From contig JACJWW010000016.1 in NCBI GenBank assembly GCA_020636935.1, forward strand, positions 1 to 38,459: a DNA stretch of 38,459 bases. The letters run 5' to 3'. Origin of the DNA: Nocardioidaceae bacterium (GTDB lineage Bacteria; Actinomycetota; Actinomycetes; Propionibacteriales; Nocardioidaceae). The notes beneath the pieces are model-generated. The model saw only the letters and a program-made list of their open reading frames with translations. It searched no databases and was not told the origin of the DNA. Shown here one piece after another: positions 8,094-15,587 of this stretch (within the stretch, counting starts at the first letter, position 1; every line of letters begins with the position of its first letter). A program made the translations under genes and the position numbers.

Positions 8094-9758
8094 CTATTTG
8101 AAACGACCGAACAGTCGACGTCGTTGAGGCGCAGGCGGCGCCGCCGAAATCGCAGCTTGCCGCTCTGGATCGCAGACCTTCACCCGAGGTCGCCCAACTG
8201 CCGCGCCCTGCTCACGTTCGACTGCATCGAGATGCTGCCAGCCCTCACGTCCTGTCGCTGCAGGGCATCGCTTGGCGACCAGATCGCCCGCTGCTCTCAG
8301 CGAACCAATCCGCTCGGGCAGGCCCGCGTCGAGGTCGTCAAGGATCGTGTCGGTGACCTCTCTTGAATCAGTGCGGTTGGTGCCGATGAAGCCGACGGGT
8401 CCGCGTTTGATCCAGCCGACCACATAGACGCCTGGCTCGACTCGGCCCCTGTCATTGGGCACTATCGCGGCGGCTTCGTCGAAGGGCAGGTCAGCCACTG
8501 GCAGGCCACGGTGACCCACCGAACGGACTACCAGACCGGCCTCAAGGGTGTGCACCTCATCGGTGGTCTCTGCTCGTACGACACCCTCCGCCCCCGTGAT
8601 TAGGTCGTTGCGGGCCACTCGTACGCCGGTGACCCTGCCATCGGCTCCGAGCACCTCCACTGGGGATGCAGCAAAGCGCAGCACGATCCGACGATTCGTC
8701 GACTCGGGGTCGATCTCACGCGAGGCAATATCGCTGAGGAGTTGGCTGCGCTGATCATCACCAGACAGCATCTCGGGATCGGCCTCGACAACCACATCTA
8801 CTCCGTCGAGGGCCGCCAACCCGATGAGTTCGGGCACCGTAAAGGCAGCTTGGGCCGGGCCGCGGCGGCCGAGGATGACCACCTCTCGGATCTTGCTGTC
8901 CCGCAGTTGCTCCAAGGCGCCCGGAGCCAGGTCGGTGCGTTCCAACATCTCGATCGGGCGGGTCAGGATCCGGGCGACGTCGAGCGCGACATTGCCATTG
9001 CCGACAACCACTGCCCGCTCATGAGTGAGTGGCACTTCGAGGTCGTCCTGCTCGGGGTGGCCGTTGTACCAGCCGACCAGAGCGGTCGCCGGCACAGAGC
9101 CGGCAAGGTCCTCTCCGGGGATACCAAGGGATCGATCAGACGAGGCACCCACGGCGTACACGACTGCGTGATAGTGCGATTTGAGGTCGGCCAGCGTGAT
9201 CTCCTCACCGATCCGCACCCCAAGGAAATAGCGGAACTTCGGCTGCCTTTCGATTGCCTCGAAGAGGCGAGTCACCAGCTTGGTGGAGGGGTGATCGGGA
9301 GCCACTCCGTGACGCACCAGCCCGTACGGCGTGTGCAGGCGCTCGTAAACGTCAACGCCCTCAACCTCAGGATGCTTGAGCAACTCATCGGCGGTGAAGA
9401 TGCCGGCCGGACCAGCCCCGACAATCGCGATCCGGAAGGGTCCGGTACGGGTGAGTCGCCGCTGTTGAGGCACCAGCGCCACAGGAGTGCGGTCGGCGTG
9501 AGGGAAGGCTTCGTAGTAGGCGGCGTTGAGGTCGATGAAAGGCAGCTCATCGGTAGTCAAAGTGGCATCAGGCACGATCGCACCCACTGGGCACGCGGTC
9601 GCGCAAGCACCACAACTGACGCAGGCGGCACCATCGACGTACAGCATCTCGGTGGTGCCGAACCCGACCTCACCGGGCGCTGGATGGATGCAGTTGACGG
9701 GGCAGGCGACGACGCACGACGCATCAGCGCAACAGGACTGTTTGATCACATAGGGCAT
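8094..9758 (-). CDS. fprB: ferredoxin--NADP reductase with N-terminal ferredoxin domain (FprB type)
   Basis: 554 residues. The first 60 or so form a bacterial ferredoxin: CCADASCVVACPVNC (C9-C23) and CVSCGACATACP (C46, C49, C52, C56), enough for two iron-sulfur clusters. The rest is an adrenodoxin-reductase-type flavoprotein: IVGAGPAG (FAD, 112-119), GLVRHGVAPDHPSTK, GNGNVALDVARI (NADP) and a C-terminal GWIKRGPVGFIGTNR. This fusion is the layout of M. tuberculosis FprB. It moves electrons from NADPH to oxygenases or other iron proteins. GGAG stands 7 bases before the ATG. The gene directly upstream (start 10796) encodes a diiron oxygenase and ends 33 bases earlier; as I recall, fprB and an AurF-like gene (Rv0885) are also neighbours in M. 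tuberculosis, so FprB may reduce that enzyme. Confidence 0.93.
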   Translation of the reverse strand: MPYVIKQSCCADASCVVACPVNCIHPAPGEVGFGTTEMLYVDGAACVSCGACATACPVGAIVPDATLTTDELPFIDLNAAYYEAFPHADRTPVALVPQQRRLTRTGPFRIAIVGAGPAGIFTADELLKHPEVEGVDVYERLHTPYGLVRHGVAPDHPSTKLVTRLFEAIERQPKFRYFLGVRIGEEITLADLKSHYHAVVYAVGASSDRSLGIPGEDLAGSVPATALVGWYNGHPEQDDLEVPLTHERAVVVGNGNVALDVARILTRPIEMLERTDLAPGALEQLRDSKIREVVILGRRGPAQAAFTVPELIGLAALDGVDVVVEADPEMLSGDDQRSQLLSDIASREIDPESTNRRIVLRFAASPVEVLGADGRVTGVRVARNDLITGAEGVVRAETTDEVHTLEAGLVVRSVGHRGLPVADLPFDEAAAIVPNDRGRVEPGVYVVGWIKRGPVGFIGTNRTDSREVTDTILDDLDAGLPERIGSLRAAGDLVAKRCPAATGREGWQHLDAVEREQGAAVGRPRVKVCDPERQAAISAAPPAPQRRRLFGRFK

Positions 9759-9791
9759 GACAAACTCCGAGAGGTCGGGGGAAGTTGGAGC

Positions 9792-10796
9792 TCACACAGC
9801 AGCGGACTTGGGCTCGCTCCTGAATCTCGATGAGCGACCTGCGATGCCCAAGGCACGCCAGAGTTGACGGGAGACGGGATTCATCAGGTGCAGCTCATCG
9901 GCCAGCATCCTGATGTCGCCGAAGGTGTCGCGCAGCATCTTTGAGGCCTCGGGGCTGCGCCAATAGACCTCACGCATCACCGACTTGGGGATGTCGAGAT
10001 CTTTTTGCATGCGGCGTGTTGGCTTGGCGATCACGTCGCACAAGGTGCGCATCACCACCGGGTAGGCCAATGAGATGGCGAAGCGTTGGAGCTTGCTCCA
10101 GTCCTTGGAGCGCTCGATCAGGTAGGTGTGCGCGAAGCCGATGTGGCGGGCCTCTTCGGCCACGTGGATCTGCATGACCCGCTCCACGATCGGGTGCATC
10201 TCGTGACCAGAGCGAAGTACTGACTTTTGCAAGAAGTCGATGGGTTCTTCACCAGCAAGGATGCCGATGAAGAAGATATTGGGAAGGTAACGCCCCGCCA
10301 AGCACAAGAACGGTGCCACCGCGATGAACCACTTGGGTCCACCCTTGACGTCGACACCGATCCGGTTGACGCCCTCTTGGAACATCTGGGTGTGGTGGCA
10401 TTCTTCGGTCACCTCATGGGTGGCATAGCGAAACTCGGCACGATGGTTGGGCATCCCGATCAGGTGAGCCATCACGCCGCCATTGAGCACCTGCTCAAAT
10501 TGCAGACCCACCTTCATGATGTTGGCCAGGCGATATTTGCCGACCTCCATCTGGCGTTCCAAGGACAGTGACTTGTACCAATCGGTGTTGGCCAATGCGT
10601 CCACCTCGGGGAGCACCCAGCGCGGGTCATTCTCGATGACCTCAAACTCAGGGCTGTCCCAAGCGATGTCGAGGAAGGCATCGAAGTGGCGATGCACCGA
10701 CGCCTCGGAGAGCACTTGCAATTTCTCCTGGAACTCCATCCCCTCGGTGTCGGGCATGGTGTCGGCAATGTAGTCAAAGGAGGCTGCAGCGGTCAT
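9792..10796 (-). CDS. AurF-like diiron oxygenase
   Basis: 334 residues, soluble helical protein. The ligands of p-aminobenzoate N-oxygenase AurF can be matched almost one to one: E101 (QFEQVLNGG), ExxH in TEECHHTQMF (E131/E132, H134/H135), a glutamate in AGEEPIDF (E183/E184), and HxxxExxH in HVAEEARHIGFA (H211, E215, H218). The family carries out N-oxygenation, and related proteins may act on lipids; the substrate here is unknown. GAGGATC before the ATG is a good ribosome-binding site. It precedes fprB by 33 bases in the same direction, giving a self-contained NADPH-ferredoxin-oxygenase chain. An inverted repeat sits 65-82 bases before the start. Confidence 0.88.
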   Translation of the reverse strand: MTAAASFDYIADTMPDTEGMEFQEKLQVLSEASVHRHFDAFLDIAWDSPEFEVIENDPRWVLPEVDALANTDWYKSLSLERQMEVGKYRLANIMKVGLQFEQVLNGGVMAHLIGMPNHRAEFRYATHEVTEECHHTQMFQEGVNRIGVDVKGGPKWFIAVAPFLCLAGRYLPNIFFIGILAGEEPIDFLQKSVLRSGHEMHPIVERVMQIHVAEEARHIGFAHTYLIERSKDWSKLQRFAISLAYPVVMRTLCDVIAKPTRRMQKDLDIPKSVMREVYWRSPEASKMLRDTFGDIRMLADELHLMNPVSRQLWRALGIAGRSSRFRSEPKSAAV

Positions 10797-10860
10797 TTTG
10801 ATCCTCGATCCTTGTCCTCATCGATAGCAGTGCCCAAAGGCACCGCATCCTCGGTGATTG

Positions 10861-10878
10861 CTACCTAAACGATGGTAG
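10861..10878. promoter_or_regulatory. inverted repeat upstream of the diiron oxygenase gene
   Basis: CTACC-N8-GGTAG in the 170-base gap between the TetR gene and the diiron oxygenase gene. Position fits an operator for the oxygenase/fprB pair. The arms differ from the operator at 14271, so the same TetR is not the obvious ligand. The rest of this gap shows no gene. Confidence 0.35.
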
Positions 10879-10966
10879 GCCTCCCCGGTTAGACTGGCCG
10901 GTGATCTGGGCTCTGGACATCTAGCCCCCGCATGTAAAGTGACCGGCTTCACAACATGAATGCCCG

Positions 10967-11572
10967 CTATGTCGTTTTTGGCAGCAAAGCTGGGACCAGC
11001 CATCGCTCTAGGAAGTCGCGTACTTCAGCCTCATCCCTGATCGGCTCGTGAGTGCTGTGGAGCATGGAGACCAGCAAACGCAAGATCAACTCCGATAGGC
11101 CGGGCAGTTCGGACTCGCTGACCCCACCGCGATCCCAGTCAACGGGAAATCTGCGCAACATTTGAGCGCCGTACGCGATGGTTGCCTCTGACGTGGCTGC
11201 TCGACTGAAGGTCGCGGTGTCACCAAGTTGGAGCAACAAGTTGAGCCGGGGGTCATCGGGCACCGAGCGCAGACAGAACAAGAATCCTTCCACCACGGCT
11301 TGGGCCGGAGTGTCGAACGGTCGCAGATGAGCGATCAGACGATCGACGAAGTCCGCGGCCCCTTGCTCGGCCACTTGGCTGACGATGTCGCTGATGCTGG
11401 AGAAGTGACGGTAGACAGTCTGCCGGGTGACGCCCACCTCCACCGCAACATCAGACAACGTCGTCTTGGCCACACCATGGCGGTCGATGCAACGAGTAGT
11501 GGCATCAATGATCCGTTGGCGAGCCTCACCATCTGTTGTCGGCGGTTTACCGCCCCAGCCGTGGTTTGCCAT
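10967..11572 (-). CDS. TetR-family transcriptional regulator
   Basis: 201 residues from the ATG at 11572. The N-terminal DNA-binding domain is typical: ARQRIIDATTRCIDRHG, TTLSDVAVEVGVTRQTVYRHF (helix-turn-helix, about residues 32-52). The C-terminal ligand-binding half is unremarkable. An upstream in-frame start at 11695 would add 41 residues overlapping the previous gene and is rejected. The gene is the last of an operon with the membrane protein (4-base gap) and the FAD monooxygenase. The 27-base inverted repeat overlapping that operon's promoter is the natural candidate for its binding site, which would make it an autorepressor. Confidence 0.9.
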   Translation of the reverse strand: MANHGWGGKPPTTDGEARQRIIDATTRCIDRHGVAKTTLSDVAVEVGVTRQTVYRHFSSISDIVSQVAEQGAADFVDRLIAHLRPFDTPAQAVVEGFLFCLRSVPDDPRLNLLLQLGDTATFSRAATSEATIAYGAQMLRRFPVDWDRGGVSESELPGLSELILRLLVSMLHSTHEPIRDEAEVRDFLERWLVPALLPKTT

Positions 11573-11576
11573 GCAC

Positions 11577-12716
11577 CTACGCTGACACAGCCTCAGCCAC
11601 GGCAGGTTGGACCACCCGGCGGCTCGCCCGGATCGCGGCGACCACGAACCATGTCGACACCAGCATGCAGGCCAGGGCATACCAACCACTGCCAATCGGA
11701 GCGCCTGTGTCGGTCACGCCGTCAATCGCCGCCAAGAAGGCGGGCAACGCGGTCAGCCACAAGATCGCGTGGATGCCCAGATACAACGCCGGGTAGATCC
11801 GCACAAAGGCGGGTGACTCCATGGCCTGCGGCGAGCCGTGCCAGTTGAGTTTGGTCGCTTCGACCAACAGCGCCCCACCCACGAGCCACAGCAAGGCCAA
11901 GAGCACGATCACCAGAGTCTTCTGCAGGGAGTAGTCGTCACCCGCCCCGACGTCGACCCGAGTGGGTGCCGCTCCGATCACCATCAGCACCGGAGTGAGT
12001 ACGCCGGCCAGCACCGTCCGCCACGACACCTGCCAGCCGCTGAGCCGGTCACGGCCCACCTTGTCACCGACAAAGCGCACCACCAGCCAAGTCATCACCC
12101 CGAAGGACACCGAAGCGAAGACCCACATGCTGTTCATTGGCACCGACGCAAACATGGGCTTGTTGACATCATTGTCGGGATTCCAGGCCCACCACTTCAA
12201 TTGCGGCCCCAGTTGGTCAAAGGTCTCGTAGAAGACCTGACAAGCAAAGGCAGTTGCAATCGCGCCCACCGCCGGCCCGCGACGCTGGAAGACCCCCAAT
12301 GCCCGGATCAACTCATAGGTCAACTGGGTGATCACGACATAGAAGGCGACGATATAGAGCGGCAGACGGTCAAACATGAACTGCACCGTGAAGACATTGT
12401 GGGAGAAGATGAATCCCACATATTTCTCCAAGTTGAACCACTCGGGGAAGTACAGCGGCGGCTCGATCACGGCTAGGTAGACCAACGAGGCAAAGGCCAA
12501 CGAAATATTGACCGGGTCGCCGTCTCTGCGCCACCTACGCCAAGCATGCACCAGGGCAAAGACAGCGCCCCCGACAATCAACAACTCCAATACGGGCAAG
12601 GTCCAGTTTTCCAAGCTGAAGGGACTTCGCAAGGTGACGACCGGATTTGCCCCATCGCAGGTGAAGCCCAAGAACTTCGCGACCTCACGAGCAGCGGGTT
12701 CGCAGGTGTAGCCCAT
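11577..12716 (-). CDS. polytopic membrane protein of the TetR/FAD-monooxygenase operon
   Basis: 379 residues from the ATG at 12716, which has AAAGG 8 bases upstream; an ORF start at 12785 would overlap the preceding gene and is not used. Eight or nine hydrophobic helices are apparent. The N-terminal 25 residues are extracytoplasmic-looking, with two cysteines (C5, C19). Polar conserved-looking patches include EPPLYFPEWFNLEKY, FSHNVFTVQFMFDRLP and KWWAWNPDND, which could form a small-molecule pocket inside the membrane. I do not recognise it with confidence. Size, topology and the neighbouring epoxidase-like flavoprotein recall the AveC-type spirocyclase group annotated in actinobacteria, but I could not confirm this. 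Its genes on both sides are transcribed with it. Confidence 0.75.
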   Translation of the reverse strand: MGYTCEPAAREVAKFLGFTCDGANPVVTLRSPFSLENWTLPVLELLIVGGAVFALVHAWRRWRRDGDPVNISLAFASLVYLAVIEPPLYFPEWFNLEKYVGFIFSHNVFTVQFMFDRLPLYIVAFYVVITQLTYELIRALGVFQRRGPAVGAIATAFACQVFYETFDQLGPQLKWWAWNPDNDVNKPMFASVPMNSMWVFASVSFGVMTWLVVRFVGDKVGRDRLSGWQVSWRTVLAGVLTPVLMVIGAAPTRVDVGAGDDYSLQKTLVIVLLALLWLVGGALLVEATKLNWHGSPQAMESPAFVRIYPALYLGIHAILWLTALPAFLAAIDGVTDTGAPIGSGWYALACMLVSTWFVVAAIRASRRVVQPAVAEAVSA

Positions 12717-12744
12717 CTGGGATGCCTTTCTGCTGAGATCTCGA

Positions 12745-14256
12745 CTATGCCGTCGCCGACAGGTTGGCCGGCGTCGGCGGCTCAACCGGATTGTCGGGAT
12801 CAGAGTAGTCAGTGGCGGGCGGATCCAGACTCAGATCAAATCCCGCAGGCACCTTGGTCTGGCCCAACACCGAGCGCACCCGGTAGCGCAGCAGCCCGTA
12901 GATGAAGCGCCAATCGGTCGCCATCTCCTTCAAGGACTTGTCCAGATTGAACACCGCGGTGAAAGTCTCTTCCACATAGCTGTCCTCGCGAGAAGCTGCG
13001 GTGATCGCGTTGAAGACCGGCCAAGACATCTTGGCCATGATCTTGCGGCGCCACGCCGGCACCACTTCAGAGCCAGTGGCGCACTCGAAGCCCTGATCTC
13101 GTGCCATCGCCAGCATCCATGGCACATCCAGCGACTCTTTCTGTTTGGCCAGGAAGTCACCGAAGAAGGCCTCGTCCAGGTTGGCTGCCCCAGCCAGGCA
13201 CTCAGAGAGCACCAACGCCGAGCGAGCCGCCGAGCTCATCCCCTGCGCGTAGAAGGGGTTGAATCCACAGATGGCGTCACCGATCGGCACCAGGCCAACG
13301 ACGGGGCGCTGCAATTCGTCGTACCTGCGCCATTTGTTGCCGGTCGAGCGAGTCAGATGCACCTCAGAGGCCGGCTCACACTCATGCATGGCTCGAGCAA
13401 ATGCCGGCGAGCGCAGCTTCTCCACAGAAGTTTCGAAGGCATCGGCCTTGCGGGCCATGTCAAGCCCCCACGAGCCCATGCACACGATCGCGCGATTGCC
13501 CTCGATCGGGAAGAAGTTGCTGAGATATTCATGCTCGTCGGGATAGATGCCACCCTCCTGAGTCGGGGTGATCACCATGTGTTTCCACCACCAGGAGTCG
13601 GGCTGCTCCCCCACATCGGGGAGGTCATACCAACGTGAGGTGTAGGTGACCTTGGCATCAAGAGTGCGCTCTGGGATCTCCGGCCAACCTGCGGCAGCCA
13701 ACCACTCGTTGACAGAGGAGCCGCGCCCCAGACAGTCGACCACCAGGTCCGCTTCGATCTGGTGCTCATCGCCGCTTGAGTCTCGGTATTCAGCACCCGT
13801 GACCCGACCTGATTCCAGGCCACCAGCAACGGTGAGCAGACCAGTGACGGTCGCGCCCTCGATCACCTTGACATTGGTCAGCTCACGCACCTTGTCGCGC
13901 ATGACTCGCTCGATCAGGATCCGCGAACTGTAGACCATCGTCATGGTGCTTGACTTGCGAGGCGCCCAACCATCCTTCTCGCCATAGGCCGCATCCATCG
14001 ACGGCATCAGCAAGAGACCTCCCTCGGCGATCAAGGCATCTTCAAAGCCTGGGAAGATCTTGCCAATCGCTCGCCGGCCAGAGTTGAGTACGAAGTGCGG
14101 GTGCTTGCTCTGGGGCACACCCCTTCGATGCTCTGCATCAGCTGGCAACAAATCTCGTTCGAGCACAACGACCTCGTCGAAGTACGGCGCCAACACCCCC
14201 GCCGAGCACAACCCTGCAATGCTCCCGCCAAGGACAACCGCTACTTTTCCGTGCAT
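12745..14256 (-). CDS. FAD-dependent monooxygenase (epoxidase-like)
   Basis: 503 residues from the ATG at 14256, chosen over the ATG at 14274 because GAGGGG lies 6 bases before it and the upper ATG falls inside the operator. Rossmann FAD motif VVLGGSIAG (7-15; the first glycine-rich position is a variant GGSIAG), the RRGVPQSKHPHFVL signature (44-57) seen in actinobacterial polyether-epoxidase and related flavoprotein monooxygenases, DLVVDCLGRGS (170-180) and the second FAD motif GLVPIGDAICGFNP (321-334). The C-terminal 110 residues are helical. No membrane anchor is evident. First gene of a three-gene operon with a membrane protein and a TetR regulator. Substrate unknown; a lipid, terpenoid or polyketide is plausible from the family. 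Confidence 0.88.
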   Translation of the reverse strand: MHGKVAVVLGGSIAGLCSAGVLAPYFDEVVVLERDLLPADAEHRRGVPQSKHPHFVLNSGRRAIGKIFPGFEDALIAEGGLLLMPSMDAAYGEKDGWAPRKSSTMTMVYSSRILIERVMRDKVRELTNVKVIEGATVTGLLTVAGGLESGRVTGAEYRDSSGDEHQIEADLVVDCLGRGSSVNEWLAAAGWPEIPERTLDAKVTYTSRWYDLPDVGEQPDSWWWKHMVITPTQEGGIYPDEHEYLSNFFPIEGNRAIVCMGSWGLDMARKADAFETSVEKLRSPAFARAMHECEPASEVHLTRSTGNKWRRYDELQRPVVGLVPIGDAICGFNPFYAQGMSSAARSALVLSECLAGAANLDEAFFGDFLAKQKESLDVPWMLAMARDQGFECATGSEVVPAWRRKIMAKMSWPVFNAITAASREDSYVEETFTAVFNLDKSLKEMATDWRFIYGLLRYRVRSVLGQTKVPAGFDLSLDPPATDYSDPDNPVEPPTPANLSATA

Positions 14257-14270
14257 AGTCAACCCCTCAT

Positions 14271-14297
14271 TCATACAAGTCGTGTCGCAATGTATGA
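14271..14297. promoter_or_regulatory. TetR-type operator overlapping the FAD-monooxygenase promoter
   Basis: TCATACA-N13-TGTATGA, perfect 7-base arms. It covers the -10 box (14294-14289) and the expected transcription start of the minus-strand operon, which encodes a TetR repressor. This is a textbook arrangement for autorepression; the assignment to that TetR is inference. Confidence 0.7.
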
Positions 14298-14317
14298 CGT
14301 CTGCTCTGAGCCGTCAA
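14289..14317 (-). promoter_or_regulatory. sigma70-type promoter of the FAD-monooxygenase operon
   Basis: On the minus strand: -35 TTGACG (14317-14312), 17-base spacer, -10 TACATT (14294-14289). Transcription should start near 14282, giving a leader of about 26 bases with GAGGGG before the ATG at 14256. Confidence 0.7.
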
Positions 14318-14333
14318 CCCCTAGGCGGAATAA

Positions 14334-14362
14334 TTGACGCCCAGATCGACTTCAGTTAGCTG
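14334..14362 (+). promoter_or_regulatory. possible promoter of the mycoredoxin gene
   Basis: TTGACG (14334-14339), 17-base spacer, TAGCTG (14357-14362), about 42 bases before the TTG start at 14405. The -35 is good; the -10 is imperfect. Confidence 0.4.
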
Positions 14363-14404
14363 TGGGCTCAACCCACATCACCATTGCCTCCGGAAGGACC
14401 ACCC

Positions 14405-14647
14405 TTGTCTGCTCTCTTCACGATGTACACCACCCCTTGGTGCGGCTATTGCGTGCGCCTGAAGGGGCAATTGGATCGCGAAGGGATCACCTACGAGATC
14501 GTCGACATCGAGCAACACCCACAAGCCGCTGAGATCGTGATGCAGGCCAATGGCGGCAATCAGACCGTGCCCACCTTGGTCTATCCCGACGGCACCGCTC
14601 AGACCAACCCGTCACTGGCCCAGGTCAAGAAGCAACTCGGACTCTGA
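14405..14647 (+). CDS. mrx1: mycoredoxin / glutaredoxin-like protein Mrx1
   Basis: 80 residues. Thioredoxin-fold reductase with the active site WCGYC near residues 12-16 and NGGNQTVPTLVYPDG (cis-proline loop), matching mycobacterial Mrx1, which reduces mycothiol mixed disulfides. Start taken as TTG at 14405: GGAAGG lies 7 bases upstream, and the resulting MSALFTMYTTPWCGYC fits the known N-terminus; the earlier TTG at 14384 precedes the ribosome-binding site. In M. tuberculosis mrx1 lies directly beside uvrD2; here six kilobases of redox genes separate them. It converges with nudC across a hairpin. Confidence 0.93.
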   Translation: MSALFTMYTTPWCGYCVRLKGQLDREGITYEIVDIEQHPQAAEIVMQANGGNQTVPTLVYPDGTAQTNPSLAQVKKQLGL

Positions 14648-14674
14648 CTGGTCAACACGGACGCTGACCAGTCA
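14645..14674. terminator. bidirectional hairpin between mrx1 and nudC
   Basis: TGACTGGTCA, 10-base loop, TGACCAGTCA: a perfect 10-base stem between the convergent mrx1 and nudC genes. It includes the mrx1 stop codon. There is no clear T tract on either strand, so termination efficiency is uncertain. Confidence 0.6.
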
Positions 14675-14688
14675 CTGAGGCCACCGAC

Positions 14689-15558
14689 TCACCACTGGCC
14701 GGGCAATTGCGCGCCGTACCAGTGCTCGATCAAAGAGCGACTGATCGAAATGCCTCCGGGCAGGACCAATTCACCGCTCTGCGCCTTTGCCAACATCTCT
14801 GTGCGCGTGAACCAGCGCGCATCCTCGATTTCCTGACCATCGACAACGATCTGGGAAGACTCGGCGTGCGCCACAAAACCCACCATCAGACTCGCCGGCA
14901 TTGGCCACGGCTGCGACCCGAAGTAGTCAACTCGGCCCACAGTGATGCCGGATTCCTCGCGCACTTCACGGCGTACGGCGGACTCGAGCGACTCGCCTGG
15001 CTCAACGAAGCCAGCCAAGGTCGAGAAGCGGCCGGCCGGCCAACTTGGATGGCGACCCAACAAACATCGCTCACCATCAACGACAATCATGATCACCGCC
15101 GGATCCGTCCGCGGGAATTGCTCACTTCCACAACCAGCACAACGAGCAAGGTGCCCCGCTTGCTCGATCAAGAGCCTGCCGCCGCAGCCAGAGCAGTGCT
15201 TGGTGCGAGCCAGCCACTCAGCAATGCCCACCGCATGCACTGCGAAGACACCGTCCTCACCATCAATCAGCGCAGCCAACCCACGTAAGCTCCGCCACCC
15301 TGGCCCGTCGGACTCGGTGATCACGGCAAAGCGCACGGCACCGTCACGCTCGCCCAGCAACACCTTGACCCCGGCGGGGGCCCGATCAGCAGGGAGCCAT
15401 TCCAAACCGGCATCACTTGTCTTGAGCCGACCACCCGAAACCACCAAGACCCGGGTCTGCGGCTCAGCCCAACGCGCCGCTATCCAATCCTCATCAATGC
15501 GTCGGTGCGCAACCCGGTCATGGGGTCGATCAGACAGTGCAATTCGAGTAACGGCCAC
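14689..15558 (-). CDS. nudC: NAD(H) pyrophosphatase (Nudix)
   Basis: 289 residues. Hydrolyses NADH/NAD+ to NMN(H) and AMP; NudC enzymes also remove NAD caps from RNA. Zinc ribbon C122/C125 and C140/C143, Nudix box GFVEPGESLESAVRREVREE (183-202), and the NudC-specific SQPWPMPAS array (215-223). The Nudix catalytic residues are intact. Start is GTG at 15558 with no spaced ribosome-binding site; only 29 bases separate it from the divergent gene at 15588. Same neighbourhood as in M. tuberculosis (mrx1, nudC, adnBA). Confidence 0.95.
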   Translation of the reverse strand: MAVTRIALSDRPHDRVAHRRIDEDWIAARWAEPQTRVLVVSGGRLKTSDAGLEWLPADRAPAGVKVLLGERDGAVRFAVITESDGPGWRSLRGLAALIDGEDGVFAVHAVGIAEWLARTKHCSGCGGRLLIEQAGHLARCAGCGSEQFPRTDPAVIMIVVDGERCLLGRHPSWPAGRFSTLAGFVEPGESLESAVRREVREESGITVGRVDYFGSQPWPMPASLMVGFVAHAESSQIVVDGQEIEDARWFTRTEMLAKAQSGELVLPGGISISRSLIEHWYGAQLPGQW

Positions 15559-15587
15559 TCCAAATTGTTAGCCCACAACCGACCCGA

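Noticed and set aside
8742..9833. 363-codon open frame on the plus strand opposite fprB
   Set aside because: Antisense shadow of a clear fprB; its translation has no recognisable domain and the codon pattern follows the opposite gene.
14258..14322. Repeated GTCAACCCCT at 14258-14266 and 14313-14322 as a direct-repeat regulatory site
   Set aside because: One copy is explained by the ribosome-binding site and the other by the -35 element; similarity is likely incidental.
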